Shown here: positions 32,633-41,741 of the stretch, in pieces
How the letters are laid out: each line of letters begins with the position of its first letter
How positions within the stretch are numbered: the first letter of the stretch is position 1
Assembly: GCF_002198115.1 (NCBI RefSeq)
Contig: NZ_NGNR01000001.1
Location: 372,001-436,000 of the forward strand
Direction: 5' to 3'
Length of the DNA stretch: 64,000 nt
Source of the DNA: Robiginitalea sediminis
Lineage (GTDB): Bacteria > Bacteroidota > Bacteroidia > Flavobacteriales > Flavobacteriaceae
The notes under the pieces: model-generated
The model's database searches: none
What the model was told of the DNA's origin: nothing
What the model saw: the letters and a program-made list of their open reading frames with translations, nothing else
Position numbers and translations under genes: made by a program

Positions 32633-33679
32633 ATGATACAGCTGGACGAAAAAACATATTTGTACCTGTTGCTGGTTATCCCAGCCCTGCTTCTGCTGTA
32701 CCTGCTGCACCACTTCTGGAAAAAACGCACCCAGCGCAGGTTTGCCGATGGCCGGTTGCTCCGGAAGCTGGCCCCGGACCGTTCCCTTTTCAAACCGCAG
32801 ATCAAACTCATCCTTTTTCTGGGGGCCATTGCCCTGTTGGTGGTGGGGCTTGTAAATCCCAAAATGGGGACCAAGCTGGAAACGGTCAAACGGGAGGGGG
32901 TAGACATCGTCTTTGCGGTAGATGTTTCCAAGAGCATGCTGGCGGAGGACATCGCCCCCAACCGCCTGGAAAAGGGCAAGCGCCTGGTATCGGAGATCAT
33001 CAACAACCTGGCCAGCGACCGGGTGGGCATCATCGCCTATGCGGCCCAGGCATATCCGCAGCTGCCCATCACCACAGACTATGGGGCGGCAAAAATGTTC
33101 CTGCAAAGCATGAACACCGATATGCTCTCCTCCCAGGGGACGGCCATCGGGGAAGCCATTGAACTGGCCACTACCTACTACGACGACGAAGAGCAGACCA
33201 ACCGGGTCCTTTTTATCATTTCGGACGGGGAAGACCATTCGGAAGGCTCCCTGGGCAGCGCCCTGGAAGCAGCCCGGGAACAGGGCATCCGCATCTTTAC
33301 CATAGGGGTGGGCAGCGCCAAGGGCGGGCCAATCCCCATCAAGCGCAACGGGGTCCTGGAAAGCCTGAAGAGGGACCAGGAAGGGGAAGTGGTCATTACC
33401 AAACTCAACGAGGATATCCTGTGGGAAATCGCATCGGAGGGGGATGGGGAATACCTCAGCGGGGCGAACACTTCCGAGGCCGTTTCCTCCATTACTCAAA
33501 TCCTCCAGGAAATGGACAAAATGGAATTTGAAGCCAAGCAATTCGCCGAATTCAAGGATCAGTTCCAGTGGTTTTTGGGAGGTGCCATCCTGCTGCTGTT
33601 GCTGGATATCTTTGTCCTGGAGCGCAAGACGGCATGGCTTCGCAAACTGGATTTGTTTAACGAGAAAAAAGCTGCTTAG
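32633..33679 (+). CDS. batB: BatB, VWA-domain membrane protein
   Basis: 348 aa paralogue of BatA with the same topology: membrane helices near 8-24 and 55-75, MIDAS DVSKS starting at Asp97, SSQGTAIGEA and ISDGEDH for the other metal ligands, and a C-terminal helix. It begins 7 nt after batA. Tandem MIDAS-intact paralogues are the Bat hallmark. Confidence 0.92.
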   Translation: MIQLDEKTYLYLLLVIPALLLLYLLHHFWKKRTQRRFADGRLLRKLAPDRSLFKPQIKLILFLGAIALLVVGLVNPKMGTKLETVKREGVDIVFAVDVSKSMLAEDIAPNRLEKGKRLVSEIINNLASDRVGIIAYAAQAYPQLPITTDYGAAKMFLQSMNTDMLSSQGTAIGEAIELATTYYDDEEQTNRVLFIISDGEDHSEGSLGSALEAAREQGIRIFTIGVGSAKGGPIPIKRNGVLESLKRDQEGEVVITKLNEDILWEIASEGDGEYLSGANTSEAVSSITQILQEMDKMEFEAKQFAEFKDQFQWFLGGAILLLLLDIFVLERKTAWLRKLDLFNEKKAA

Positions 33680-33682
33680 GGC

Positions 33683-34501
33683 ATGAACCGCTGGACCTGC
33701 ATCATACTATTCTTTATCCCGGCCGTAACCCTCTTGGGGCAGGAAGCCCAGAAGGAAGAGCAAAAGGCACTCCGGGCCTCCAGACAGCTTACGGCCGAGG
33801 CCAACGACCAACTGGCCGAAGATGCCTTTGTGGATGCCGAGGCCAATTACCGGAAAGCCATTGCGCGCAGCGATAAAAATGCCGCCGCCCCTTACAATCT
33901 GGGCAACGCCTATTACGAAAAGGAGAGTTTCGGGGAAGCCTTCGGCCGGTATAAGGAAGCCGGGGAACGGGCCGAAGCCAAGCCCGGAAAACACAAAGCG
34001 TACCACAATATGGGGAACGTCTATATGAAACAGAAGGACTATCAGAAGGCCGTTGAGGCCTATAAGGAAGCCCTGCGAAACGACCCCACGGACGAAGAGA
34101 CGCGCTACAACCTGGCCCTGGCCAAGGAAATGCTGAAGAACGACCAGCAAAACCAGGATAACCAGGATAACCAGGAAGACCAACAGGAGCAGGACCAGCA
34201 GGATCAGGAACAGGAAAACCAGGACCAGAGCGAGCAGGAAGGGGAAAATGACGACCAGCAGGACCAGCAGGGAGACTCCGATGAAAAAGAGGAGAACCAG
34301 CAAGGGGAAGGCGACCAGAAGGAAGAGCAGGACCGCAAACCCGAACAGAATGAGCCCCAGCAGCAACAACCCAACCAGCTATCCCCTCAGCAAATCCAGA
34401 ATTTGCTGCAGGCCATGGAGAATGAAGAGAAAAAGGTAAAGGAGAAAATCGATGCCCAAAAAGTAAAGGGGGTACCTGTTAAAACCGAAAAAGACTGGTA
34501 G
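33683..34501 (+). CDS. batC: BatC, TPR protein with Gln/Asp/Glu-rich tail
   Basis: 272 aa. Signal peptide (MNRWTCIILFFIPAVTLLGQ), then two to three TPR repeats around residues 45-150 (for example AAPYNLGNAYYEKESFGEAFGRYKEAG and YHNMGNVYMKQKDYQKAVEAYKEALR). From about 150 to 235 lies an extremely acidic Gln/Asn/Asp/Glu low-complexity tail, encoded by near-repetitive GACCAG/AACCAG codons. TPRs mediate assembly; acidic tails are common in BatC homologues, though this one is long. The stop overlaps the GTG start of batD by one base. Confidence 0.9.
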   Translation: MNRWTCIILFFIPAVTLLGQEAQKEEQKALRASRQLTAEANDQLAEDAFVDAEANYRKAIARSDKNAAAPYNLGNAYYEKESFGEAFGRYKEAGERAEAKPGKHKAYHNMGNVYMKQKDYQKAVEAYKEALRNDPTDEETRYNLALAKEMLKNDQQNQDNQDNQEDQQEQDQQDQEQENQDQSEQEGENDDQQDQQGDSDEKEENQQGEGDQKEEQDRKPEQNEPQQQQPNQLSPQQIQNLLQAMENEEKKVKEKIDAQKVKGVPVKTEKDW

Positions 34502-36279
34502 TGAAACACGCTTTCCTCCATATGGTTCTGGCTTTGTGCCTGCTGCTTCCGGGTGCCACTCGCGCCCAGGATGAGGAGGGGGTTACCTTCGAGCTGAAAT
34601 TGAGTAAAAACCAGCTAGGGGTAAACGAGCGCCTCCGGGCCGATTTTATCATGAACCAGGATGGGGATAACTTTATCCCCCCGGATTTCGAAGGGTTCCG
34701 GGTGCTGATGGGCCCCTCCCAGGCCATCAGTTCCAGCTGGATCAACGGCGTGCGCAAATACTCCAAAACCTATTCCTATATCCTGGCCCCTACGGCAAAG
34801 GGCAACTTCCGCATCGGGCAGGCCAGTATTGATATCTCAGGGGAAACGTATAAGACCATCCCCGCAGAAGTTTCGGTGACCGAGGCCGTGGATACCCCTA
34901 ATGGCGCCCCTTCCCCGGACGACATAGCGGATAAGAACCTCCACCTGGTAGCCGAGGTTTCGAAAATGGACCCCTTCATGAACGAGCCCATAAGCGTGGT
35001 GTACAAATTGTATTTCAGCTCGGCGGTGGGCGTCTCTAATTTCAGACCGCTTGACAACCCCAAATACAACGATTTCTGGAGCCAGGAAATCCCATTCAGC
35101 AAATACAATGTGGAAAACGGCTCGTATAATGGCCAGCCCTACCGGTATGTGGTGCTCAAACGAGTGGTGCTCTACCCCCAAAAGAGCGGGGAGCTGGAAA
35201 TAGAACCCCTCGCCCTGGACGTATCCCTGGAAATCCCCACGGACCGCCGGGACTTTTTCGGGAACCGGATCTACACCACCACCCACAAAACCGTCTCGGC
35301 GGGCAAGCGCAGCATCCGCGTTAAACCCCTGCCCCTGGAGGGGCAGCCCGAAGGGTTTAGCGGTGCTGTCGGCGAATTCGACTTCAAGGTGGAAACCACC
35401 AAGGACGCCCTTAACGCCTCCGAGTCCTTGCAGGCCCGCGTTAGCGTATCGGGAAAAGGAAACCTGAAGCTTTTCCAGCTCCCGGAACTGAACCTGCCTA
35501 GTGCCCTGGAGGTTTACGAACCGGAATTCTCGGAAGATGTCCGTACCACCCTGGCCGGGATGCAAGGCAGCGTAACCGAGACCTATACCATTGTCCCCTC
35601 CTTCCAGGGGAAATACCCCATCCCGGAAATCCGGTTTTCCTACTTCGACCCCAAGGCGGAAACCTACCGCAGCATCACTTCCGAGGAAATAATGATCGAT
35701 GTCCTCGAGGGACCCTCGGCTAACATGCCATCGGCTTCCCCGGCCACGGCAGAACGCAAAATCCCGGTTTCCAGAGGGGACCAATTCCACTTTATCAAAC
35801 TGGAACCAAACCTCGGCCCCAGGGCATGGGTGCCGTTTTTCGGTACAGGCAGGCACTGGGCCCTGTTGTTTACCCCGCTGCTGCTGATCCCATTGGTAGT
35901 CTTTGCGCGCAGGCGGAAGGATAAAAAGGACCAGGATATAGAGGGCACCAAGGTCCGGCGCGCCAACAAGCTGGCCCGCAAATACCTGTTCCGGGCCAAA
36001 AAGGTCCTGGGGGAAAAGGAGGAGTTCTACATTGCCCTGGAAAAAGCCCTGCACAACTACCTGAAAGCAAAGCTCAAGATCGAAACCTCGGAATTCAGCA
36101 AGGACAAAATCCGGGAACTGCTGGTCTCCAGGGGAATCTCCCAGGAAGACATCGGGTACTTCACGGAGTTGCTTGTGAGCTGTGAAATGGCCCGTTACAG
36201 CCCGTTCTCCGTGGCGCGTATGCAACAGGATTACGAAAAGGCCAGCGAAGTGATAACCGCATTAGACAAAGCCCTATAA
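34501..36279 (+). CDS. batD: BatD, oxygen-tolerance protein
   Basis: 592 aa. A GTG start at 34501 shares a base with the batC stop (TAGTG). Signal peptide to about TRAQ (residue 22), a long beta-rich periplasmic region, a transmembrane helix near 460-475 (LLFTPLLLIPLVVFA) and a cytoplasmic helical tail (ARKYLFRAKKVLGEKEEFYIALEKALHNYLKAKL) that resembles the helical domain of the DUF4381-like protein. The BatD family is needed for aerotolerance in Bacteroides by an unknown mechanism. Confidence 0.92.
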   Translation: MKHAFLHMVLALCLLLPGATRAQDEEGVTFELKLSKNQLGVNERLRADFIMNQDGDNFIPPDFEGFRVLMGPSQAISSSWINGVRKYSKTYSYILAPTAKGNFRIGQASIDISGETYKTIPAEVSVTEAVDTPNGAPSPDDIADKNLHLVAEVSKMDPFMNEPISVVYKLYFSSAVGVSNFRPLDNPKYNDFWSQEIPFSKYNVENGSYNGQPYRYVVLKRVVLYPQKSGELEIEPLALDVSLEIPTDRRDFFGNRIYTTTHKTVSAGKRSIRVKPLPLEGQPEGFSGAVGEFDFKVETTKDALNASESLQARVSVSGKGNLKLFQLPELNLPSALEVYEPEFSEDVRTTLAGMQGSVTETYTIVPSFQGKYPIPEIRFSYFDPKAETYRSITSEEIMIDVLEGPSANMPSASPATAERKIPVSRGDQFHFIKLEPNLGPRAWVPFFGTGRHWALLFTPLLLIPLVVFARRRKDKKDQDIEGTKVRRANKLARKYLFRAKKVLGEKEEFYIALEKALHNYLKAKLKIETSEFSKDKIRELLVSRGISQEDIGYFTELLVSCEMARYSPFSVARMQQDYEKASEVITALDKAL

Positions 36280-36280
36280 G

Positions 36281-37051
36281 ATGAAGCAGTTCTTGTTTTT
36301 CTTTCTGCTTTTCGCGCTGGGCACCAGGCTCCTGTTTGGTCAGGCCCCTGCAGATAGCCTGTTTTCCAGGGCTACCGACGCCTACAATGAAGGCGATTAC
36401 CAGGAGGCTATTGACCTTTACGAATCCATCCTGGAAGAAGACCTGCATTCCTCCGCCCTGTATTTCAACCTCGGGAATGCGCACTACAAACTCGGCCGCA
36501 TTGCCCCGAGTATTTATTATTACGAAAAAGCCCTGCTCCTGGACCCCAACGATACCGAAATCCGGAACAACCTGGGGTTTGCGCAGAATATGACCCTGGA
36601 CGACATCGAGCCCATGCCCCGGACAGACCTCCGGCGTGCCTACGACGCTGTCCTGCATATGCTTACTATGGATCGGTGGGCCTTTTTCGGGATAGTCCTG
36701 ATGTTTCTTTTTGTAGTAGGGTCCCTGCTCTATTACCTGCTGGACCAACCCAACAAAAAACGCATTTCCCTGATTGGCGCCCTGGCAGCCCTCCTGCTGG
36801 CGATGGCCGCCACTACCTTTGCCTTCCTGAATTACCGTGAGTACCAACGGGACCAACCTGCCATTATCTTCTCCGAGTCCCTGTCGGTTAAAACAGAACC
36901 CAACCCCCGGTCCGAGACGGTATTTGAATTGCACGAAGGCACCAAGGTACAGGTGCTGGACAGCCTGGACAGCTGGGTCAGGCTTCGGATTGCAGACGGC
37001 CAAACCGGGTGGACACAAGGAGACAACCTCAGGCTCCTCAAGGACTTTTAA
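36281..37051 (+). CDS. batE: BatE, TPR membrane protein with SH3-like end
   Basis: 256 aa. Signal peptide, two TPRs (about 25-100: FSRATDAYNEGDYQEAIDLYESILEE and ALYFNLGNAHYKLGRIAPSIYYYEKAL), two membrane helices (about 127-150 and 161-183) and a bacterial SH3 domain (LSVKTEPNPRSETVFELHEGTKVQVL...WTQGDNL). It begins 1 nt after batD and is the last Bat gene. Confidence 0.92.
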   Translation: MKQFLFFFLLFALGTRLLFGQAPADSLFSRATDAYNEGDYQEAIDLYESILEEDLHSSALYFNLGNAHYKLGRIAPSIYYYEKALLLDPNDTEIRNNLGFAQNMTLDDIEPMPRTDLRRAYDAVLHMLTMDRWAFFGIVLMFLFVVGSLLYYLLDQPNKKRISLIGALAALLLAMAATTFAFLNYREYQRDQPAIIFSESLSVKTEPNPRSETVFELHEGTKVQVLDSLDSWVRLRIADGQTGWTQGDNLRLLKDF

Positions 37052-37099
37052 TGCTCCTTTAAGCGGTTTTGGCTATATTTAAGCCAAGCCAATTGAAAA

Positions 37100-37405
37100 A
37101 TGGACCTCCGACCTGTCTTAGTGTCCCTGACCTTGTTATGGGTTTTTCTGATCGTTGCCCCCCCGGCATTGTGGTATGCCATGCAGGAAGAACCTGTGGG
37201 CATAGCCCTCAATACGGGCGAAGAAGAGCCTGGTGAGCCATCCGGGCCAGACAAATGGGAGGAGAAAATCGTCTTTTCCGAAGCGTCTCCCGGGGTTTCA
37301 GGCCTCTGGACCCGGAAGCCGGATACCCCCTTTACCGCAGACAGCCATTTGGCTTCCCATGCCATGGAAGTCAGGGTACCCCCTCCTGAACAGGCCACGT
37401 CATAA
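37100..37405 (+). CDS. Small single-pass membrane protein of unknown function
   Basis: 101 aa: one N-terminal hydrophobic segment (LVSLTLLWVFLIVAPPALWYAM, about 6-27) and an acidic soluble tail. Similar short proteins precede SulP/carbonic-anhydrase genes in other flavobacteria as far as I recall; I cannot check this. A TATATTTA sequence (one base off the -7 consensus) lies at 37072-37079, so it may have its own promoter. Confidence 0.6.
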   Translation: MDLRPVLVSLTLLWVFLIVAPPALWYAMQEEPVGIALNTGEEEPGEPSGPDKWEEKIVFSEASPGVSGLWTRKPDTPFTADSHLASHAMEVRVPPPEQATS

Positions 37406-37468
37406 CCCATAGACATCCTTTCCTTTTTGTAAACTAACTGGCGCCCATGCGCCACATTTTCCTTTGTT

Positions 37469-39049
37469 ATGTTTAAATCCATACGGCAGGACCTGCCTGC
37501 CAGTATCGTCGTCTTTTTTGTAGCCCTGCCCCTTTGCCTCGGAATTGCCCTGGCCAGTGGCGCACCCTTATTTTCCGGCCTTATAGCCGGGATTATCGGG
37601 GGGGTCGTTGTTGGGTCGCTCAGCGGCTCGCAAATAGGGGTAAGCGGCCCTGCTGCGGGGCTGGCTGCCATCGTCCTCACTGCCATTGGAGCCCTTGGGG
37701 GCTGGGAGAACTTCCTGGTAGCCGTGGTCCTGGGGGGTGCCATCCAAATGCTCTTCGGGGTACTCAAAGCCGGGGTTATCGGCTACTATTTCCCATCATC
37801 CGTCATTAAAGGGATGCTTACGGGGATCGGGATTATCATTATCCTGAAACAAATCCCGCACTTCTTCGGGTACGATGCCGATCCGGAAGGGGATTTTGCC
37901 TTCTTCCAGGTCGATGGCCAGAACACGTTTTCGGAAATCCTCCTTACCCTGAACAATATCTCCCCGGGTGCCACCCTGGTAGCCCTTGTAGGCCTTACCA
38001 TTCTCATTTTGTGGGATAAGGTGCTCTCCAAAAAAGCGAAGATTTTCCAGCTGATCCAGGGACCCCTGGTAGCCGTAATAGTCGGGATTGTGTTCTACGC
38101 CACCACCCGCGGTCATGCCGTGCTGGGTATCTCCCCGGAACACCTGGTAAGCGTGCCGGTCCCGGAAGACAGCGCCTCGTTTTTGGCGCAATTCAGCTTC
38201 CCGAACTTCGCGGTTATTACGCAAACCGAAATCTGGATCACCGCCTTTACCATTGCCCTGGTAGCCAGCCTGGAAACCCTGCTTTGTGTGGAAGCCACGG
38301 ACAAGCTGGACCCGGAGCGCCGCGTGACCCCCACCAACCGGGAGTTACTCGCCCAGGGGGCCGGAAACATGATTTCCGGTTTTGTTGGCGGGTTGCCTAT
38401 TACCCAGGTCATCGTGAGGAGTTCGGCCAACATTCAATCCGGCGGGAAAACCAAGATGTCTGCCATCATCCACGGGTTTTTCCTCCTGTTCTCCGTGATC
38501 CTGATCCCCCGCCTGCTCAATATGATTCCCTTGTCGGTTTTGGCTGCCATCCTATTTATAGTAGGTTTTAAGCTCGCCAAGCCCACACTGTTCAAGGAGA
38601 TGTACCATAAGGGCTGGAAACAGTTTGTACCCTTTATCGTTACCGTTTTGGGGATCATCTTTACAGACTTGCTGGTGGGGATTGGCCTGGGCCTTGGGGT
38701 TGGCATTATTGTTATCCTCATCAAAAGCTATCAGAATTCCCATTTCCTCCACATCCAGGACAAGAGCAACGGCAAGCACAAAATCCTGATGACCCTGGCC
38801 GAAGAAGTCACGTTTTTCAACAAGGGGGCCATCCTGAAGGAGCTCGACCAACTACCGGAAAATACCTATCTTGAATTGGATGTTCGAAAAACCCGGTACC
38901 TGGATAACGACATTATTGAAATCCTGGACGACTTCGCCTATAAGGCAAAGGCCAGGAACATTGAAATCCACCTCATCTCCGAACGGGGCGAGGTGGTCAA
39001 CCCGGAGAGTTTTGTAGCCTTTTTCAAACTCCGTAAAAAAACAGCCTGA
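37469..39049 (+). CDS. SulP-family inorganic anion transporter (first copy)
   Basis: 526 aa inner-membrane transporter. The opening IRQDLPASIVVFFVALPLCLGIALASGAPLFSGLIAGIIGG is the SulP/SLC26 signature, with about 12 hydrophobic segments to residue ~425 and a C-terminal STAS-like domain (about 440-526, LELDVRKTRYLDNDIIEIL). Bacterial SulP proteins move sulfate, bicarbonate or other anions; the adjacent carbonic anhydrase, 3 nt downstream, favours bicarbonate. Confidence 0.9.
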   Translation: MFKSIRQDLPASIVVFFVALPLCLGIALASGAPLFSGLIAGIIGGVVVGSLSGSQIGVSGPAAGLAAIVLTAIGALGGWENFLVAVVLGGAIQMLFGVLKAGVIGYYFPSSVIKGMLTGIGIIIILKQIPHFFGYDADPEGDFAFFQVDGQNTFSEILLTLNNISPGATLVALVGLTILILWDKVLSKKAKIFQLIQGPLVAVIVGIVFYATTRGHAVLGISPEHLVSVPVPEDSASFLAQFSFPNFAVITQTEIWITAFTIALVASLETLLCVEATDKLDPERRVTPTNRELLAQGAGNMISGFVGGLPITQVIVRSSANIQSGGKTKMSAIIHGFFLLFSVILIPRLLNMIPLSVLAAILFIVGFKLAKPTLFKEMYHKGWKQFVPFIVTVLGIIFTDLLVGIGLGLGVGIIVILIKSYQNSHFLHIQDKSNGKHKILMTLAEEVTFFNKGAILKELDQLPENTYLELDVRKTRYLDNDIIEILDDFAYKAKARNIEIHLISERGEVVNPESFVAFFKLRKKTA

Positions 39050-39052
39050 CCC

Positions 39053-39682
39053 ATGAAAGCACACAACGCAGAAACCCAGGCGTCCATGACGCCGCAGAAA
39101 GCCCTGCAATTCCTTAAGAAGGGCAACCTCCGGTTCCAGCAAAACCTGAAGGCGAACCGGAACCTGCTGGAGCAGGTCAACGACACCAAGGACGGGCAGT
39201 TTCCGTTTGCCACCGTCCTGAGTTGCATCGACTCCCGCGTTTCGGCCGAATTGGTCTTCGACCAGGGCCTGGGGGATATCTTCAGCATCCGCATAGCCGG
39301 TAACTTCATCAACCAGGACATCCTCGGGAGTATGGAGTTTGCCTGCAAGCTGGCGGGAACCCGGTTATTGCTGGTGTTGGGCCATACCAGTTGCGGCGCG
39401 GTTAAAGGCGCCTGCGACCATGCGCGCCTCGGACACCTGACTACCCTGATCAACAAGATTGAACCCGCAGTGGCAGCGGTAAAAGAGCCCAGGGAAGAAT
39501 CGGAAAGGACCTCCAAAAACCTGCAGTTCGTAGACGCAGTGGCCGAGGAAAACGTTCGCATGGCCCTGGAGAATATCCGCTCGCAGAGCAAGATCCTGTG
39601 TGAAATGGAGCGGGATGGAGAAATAGGCATTGTAGGCGCGATGTACGACATCTCCACCGGGGAAGTCCGCTTTTTAAAATAG
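39053..39682 (+). CDS. Beta-class carbonic anhydrase
   Basis: 209 aa zinc enzyme interconverting CO2 and bicarbonate. The zinc ligands are visible in SCIDSRV (C-x-D-x-R, near 58-63) and in GHTSCGAVKGACD (H-x-x-C, near 112-115). The C-terminal GAMYDISTGEV also matches the class. No signal peptide, so cytoplasmic. It sits between two SulP genes and is probably cotranscribed with the first; a terminator-like hairpin follows. Confidence 0.93.
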   Translation: MKAHNAETQASMTPQKALQFLKKGNLRFQQNLKANRNLLEQVNDTKDGQFPFATVLSCIDSRVSAELVFDQGLGDIFSIRIAGNFINQDILGSMEFACKLAGTRLLLVLGHTSCGAVKGACDHARLGHLTTLINKIEPAVAAVKEPREESERTSKNLQFVDAVAEENVRMALENIRSQSKILCEMERDGEIGIVGAMYDISTGEVRFLK

Positions 39683-39706
39683 GGTACACCACCCGAAAAA
39701 AGGAGC

Positions 39707-39746
39707 AAAGGTCGGGGGGGGCAGGTACCCCGGCCTTTCCCTTTTT
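39707..39746 (+). terminator. Terminator-like hairpin after carbonic anhydrase
   Basis: AAAGGTCGGGG / CCCCGGCCTTT (one G-T pair) with a 10-nt loop, followed by CCCTTTTTG. It probably separates the second SulP gene from the upstream pair. Confidence 0.6.
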
Positions 39747-39784
39747 GTACTATCTTCACCCCGGATACAGAAAACGGTTCAAGG

Positions 39785-41653
39785 ATGAAATCCCTATTCG
39801 CCCACTTCCGGGGCGACCTCTTTGGCGGCCTTACCGCAGGAATCGTAGCCCTACCCCTGGCCCTGGCCTTCGGGGTGAGTTCGGGTTTGGGGCCAAGCGC
39901 CGGGCTTTACGGGGCCATCTTCATCAGCTTTTTCGCCGCCCTTTTCGGCGGGACCCCCACGCAAATCTCGGGGCCTACCGCACCTATGACGGCAGTAAGC
40001 ATGGTGGTTATAGGCAGTATCATTGCCGTAAACGACGGCAGCGTGGAGAAAGCCCTCCCCGCCATACTCACGGTATTCCTTCTGGCCGGGCTGATGCAGG
40101 TTGGCCTGGGCCTTATGGGGCTGGGGCGGTACATCCGCTACATCCCCTACCCGGTGGTATCCGGGTTTATGACAGCCATTGGGGTTATCATCATCGTGAC
40201 CCAGATCCTTCCGGCCATCGGGTACTACCCCAAGGAAGATGCGGAGTATGTAGCCCTGTTTAAACCGCAGGCCGAGGAACTCATCCTGGAAAACATCCTA
40301 CGGGAGGAGGCCGGAGAAGGCATCCTCGTTTTGGAAGACTTCCAGGAAACCATCAACCGATCTCACGAAATCACCCCGGAGGCCATCCTGAAGGAATCCG
40401 GAACCCTGGCCGCCAAGGAAGCCTCCGGGGTTATGGGCACCTTCCGCGTTCTGCGCCGGGCAGTGGGTCAGATCCAATACCTTGAGCTTCTGCTGTGCCT
40501 GGCCACCATTGCCATCATCTACGGTTTTAAGCGCATTACCACAGCGGTTCCCAGTACCCTGGTGGCCCTGCTCCTGGTTTCAGGGGTTGCCTATGCCGCC
40601 AACCTCAATTACCGCCCCATCGAGCAAATCCCGGAAGGGTTCCCCATTCCCAACCTGGAAATCTTTACGGGATTTCGGCTGGACCAGATCAGCCCTTATA
40701 TCTTTACGGCCCTGACCCTGTCCCTACTCGGGGCCATCGATTCCCTGCTGACCTCTGTGGTTGCAGACAACATGACCAAGACCAAACATAAACCCAACAA
40801 AGAACTCGTGGGCCAGGGGATAGGGAATAGCATCGCCGCTATTTTCGGGGGCATTCCCGGTGCCGGGGCTACCATCCGTACCGTGGTGAACATCAACTCC
40901 GGTGGCAAAACACGGCTTTCGGGCATGATTGCCGGGGTCATCCTATTGGTGATCCTGTTGGCCCTGGGCCCGGTGGCCTCCAAAATCCCGGCTGCTGTGC
41001 TGGCAGGAATCCTGATCACAGTAGGCATCAATGTGATGGACTATAAGGGGTTACGGGCCATCCCCAGCCTCCCGAGGGATATCTCCCTGGGGCCCGTACG
41101 GCTCAGTTCGGAAGTCCTGATCATGATCGTGGTCCTGGTGCTATCCACCTTCTGGAACCTGGTTTACGCCGTGGGAATAGGCCTGGTCATCGCCTCCCTG
41201 ATGTTTATGAAACAGATCGGGCAACTCACCGGGCAGCGCTCCGATGTAAAACCCTTACTTCGGGAAAAGGCCTGGCCAGACGAAAAGAACTTTCCCCAGA
41301 ACCTGCAGCAGGAAGTCTTCATCAAACACATCAAAGGCCCGTTATTCTTCGGTACCACCAGTGAGTTCCAGCAACTGGCCGAACAAATCCCGGATACGGC
41401 CCGTGCGGTTATTATCCGGCTGGGGCGAATGCAGTATATGGACCAATCCGGTCTCTATGCCATGGAAGATGTCCTGCAGGCCCTTCGCAAGAAAAATGTA
41501 ACGCCCCTCTTCGTCAATGTCCTGGACCAACCCAGGTATATGATGGAGCGCATCGACATTATCCCGGATCTGGTTCCCCACGAACATATTTTCCCGAATT
41601 TCAGGGCCTGTACCGAATGGGTAGTGGAGCACATAGGCGACACTGTCCTGTAA
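39785..41653 (+). CDS. SulP-family inorganic anion transporter with STAS domain (second copy)
   Basis: 622 aa, longer and distinct from the first copy. The N-terminal FRGDLFGGLTAGIVALPLALAFGVSSG is the SulP signature, followed by about 11-12 hydrophobic segments. An inserted soluble stretch of ~70 residues (about 155-220, rich in Glu) lies between helices, and a C-terminal STAS domain holds AVIIRLGRMQYMDQSGLYAMEDVL near 540-563. The substrate may be bicarbonate or sulfate. It follows a terminator and so has its own transcript start. Confidence 0.9.
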   Translation: MKSLFAHFRGDLFGGLTAGIVALPLALAFGVSSGLGPSAGLYGAIFISFFAALFGGTPTQISGPTAPMTAVSMVVIGSIIAVNDGSVEKALPAILTVFLLAGLMQVGLGLMGLGRYIRYIPYPVVSGFMTAIGVIIIVTQILPAIGYYPKEDAEYVALFKPQAEELILENILREEAGEGILVLEDFQETINRSHEITPEAILKESGTLAAKEASGVMGTFRVLRRAVGQIQYLELLLCLATIAIIYGFKRITTAVPSTLVALLLVSGVAYAANLNYRPIEQIPEGFPIPNLEIFTGFRLDQISPYIFTALTLSLLGAIDSLLTSVVADNMTKTKHKPNKELVGQGIGNSIAAIFGGIPGAGATIRTVVNINSGGKTRLSGMIAGVILLVILLALGPVASKIPAAVLAGILITVGINVMDYKGLRAIPSLPRDISLGPVRLSSEVLIMIVVLVLSTFWNLVYAVGIGLVIASLMFMKQIGQLTGQRSDVKPLLREKAWPDEKNFPQNLQQEVFIKHIKGPLFFGTTSEFQQLAEQIPDTARAVIIRLGRMQYMDQSGLYAMEDVLQALRKKNVTPLFVNVLDQPRYMMERIDIIPDLVPHEHIFPNFRACTEWVVEHIGDTVL

Positions 41654-41686
41654 GGCGCAAACACCCCTGCGGTTGAAAGAAATGCG

Positions 41687-41694
41687 TACCTTTG
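41687..41694 (+). promoter_or_regulatory. -7 box (TACCTTTG) for pheS
   Basis: Exact TAnnTTTG 47 nt before the ATG at 41742; no leader peptide or T-box is visible. Confidence 0.55.
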
Positions 41695-41741
41695 TTCCCG
41701 CCCAGAGCGCGGATTCCCCGCAGGGGCGATGATTGGATACC

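Noticed and set aside
34837-36225. 462-codon minus-strand frame opposite batD
   Set aside because: Antisense shadow of a well-supported Bat gene; the product is low in recognisable structure and rich in Gly/Val/Phe/His.
41695-41741. Attenuator or leader peptide before pheS
   Set aside because: No Phe-rich frame and no alternative hairpins in the 47-nt leader.
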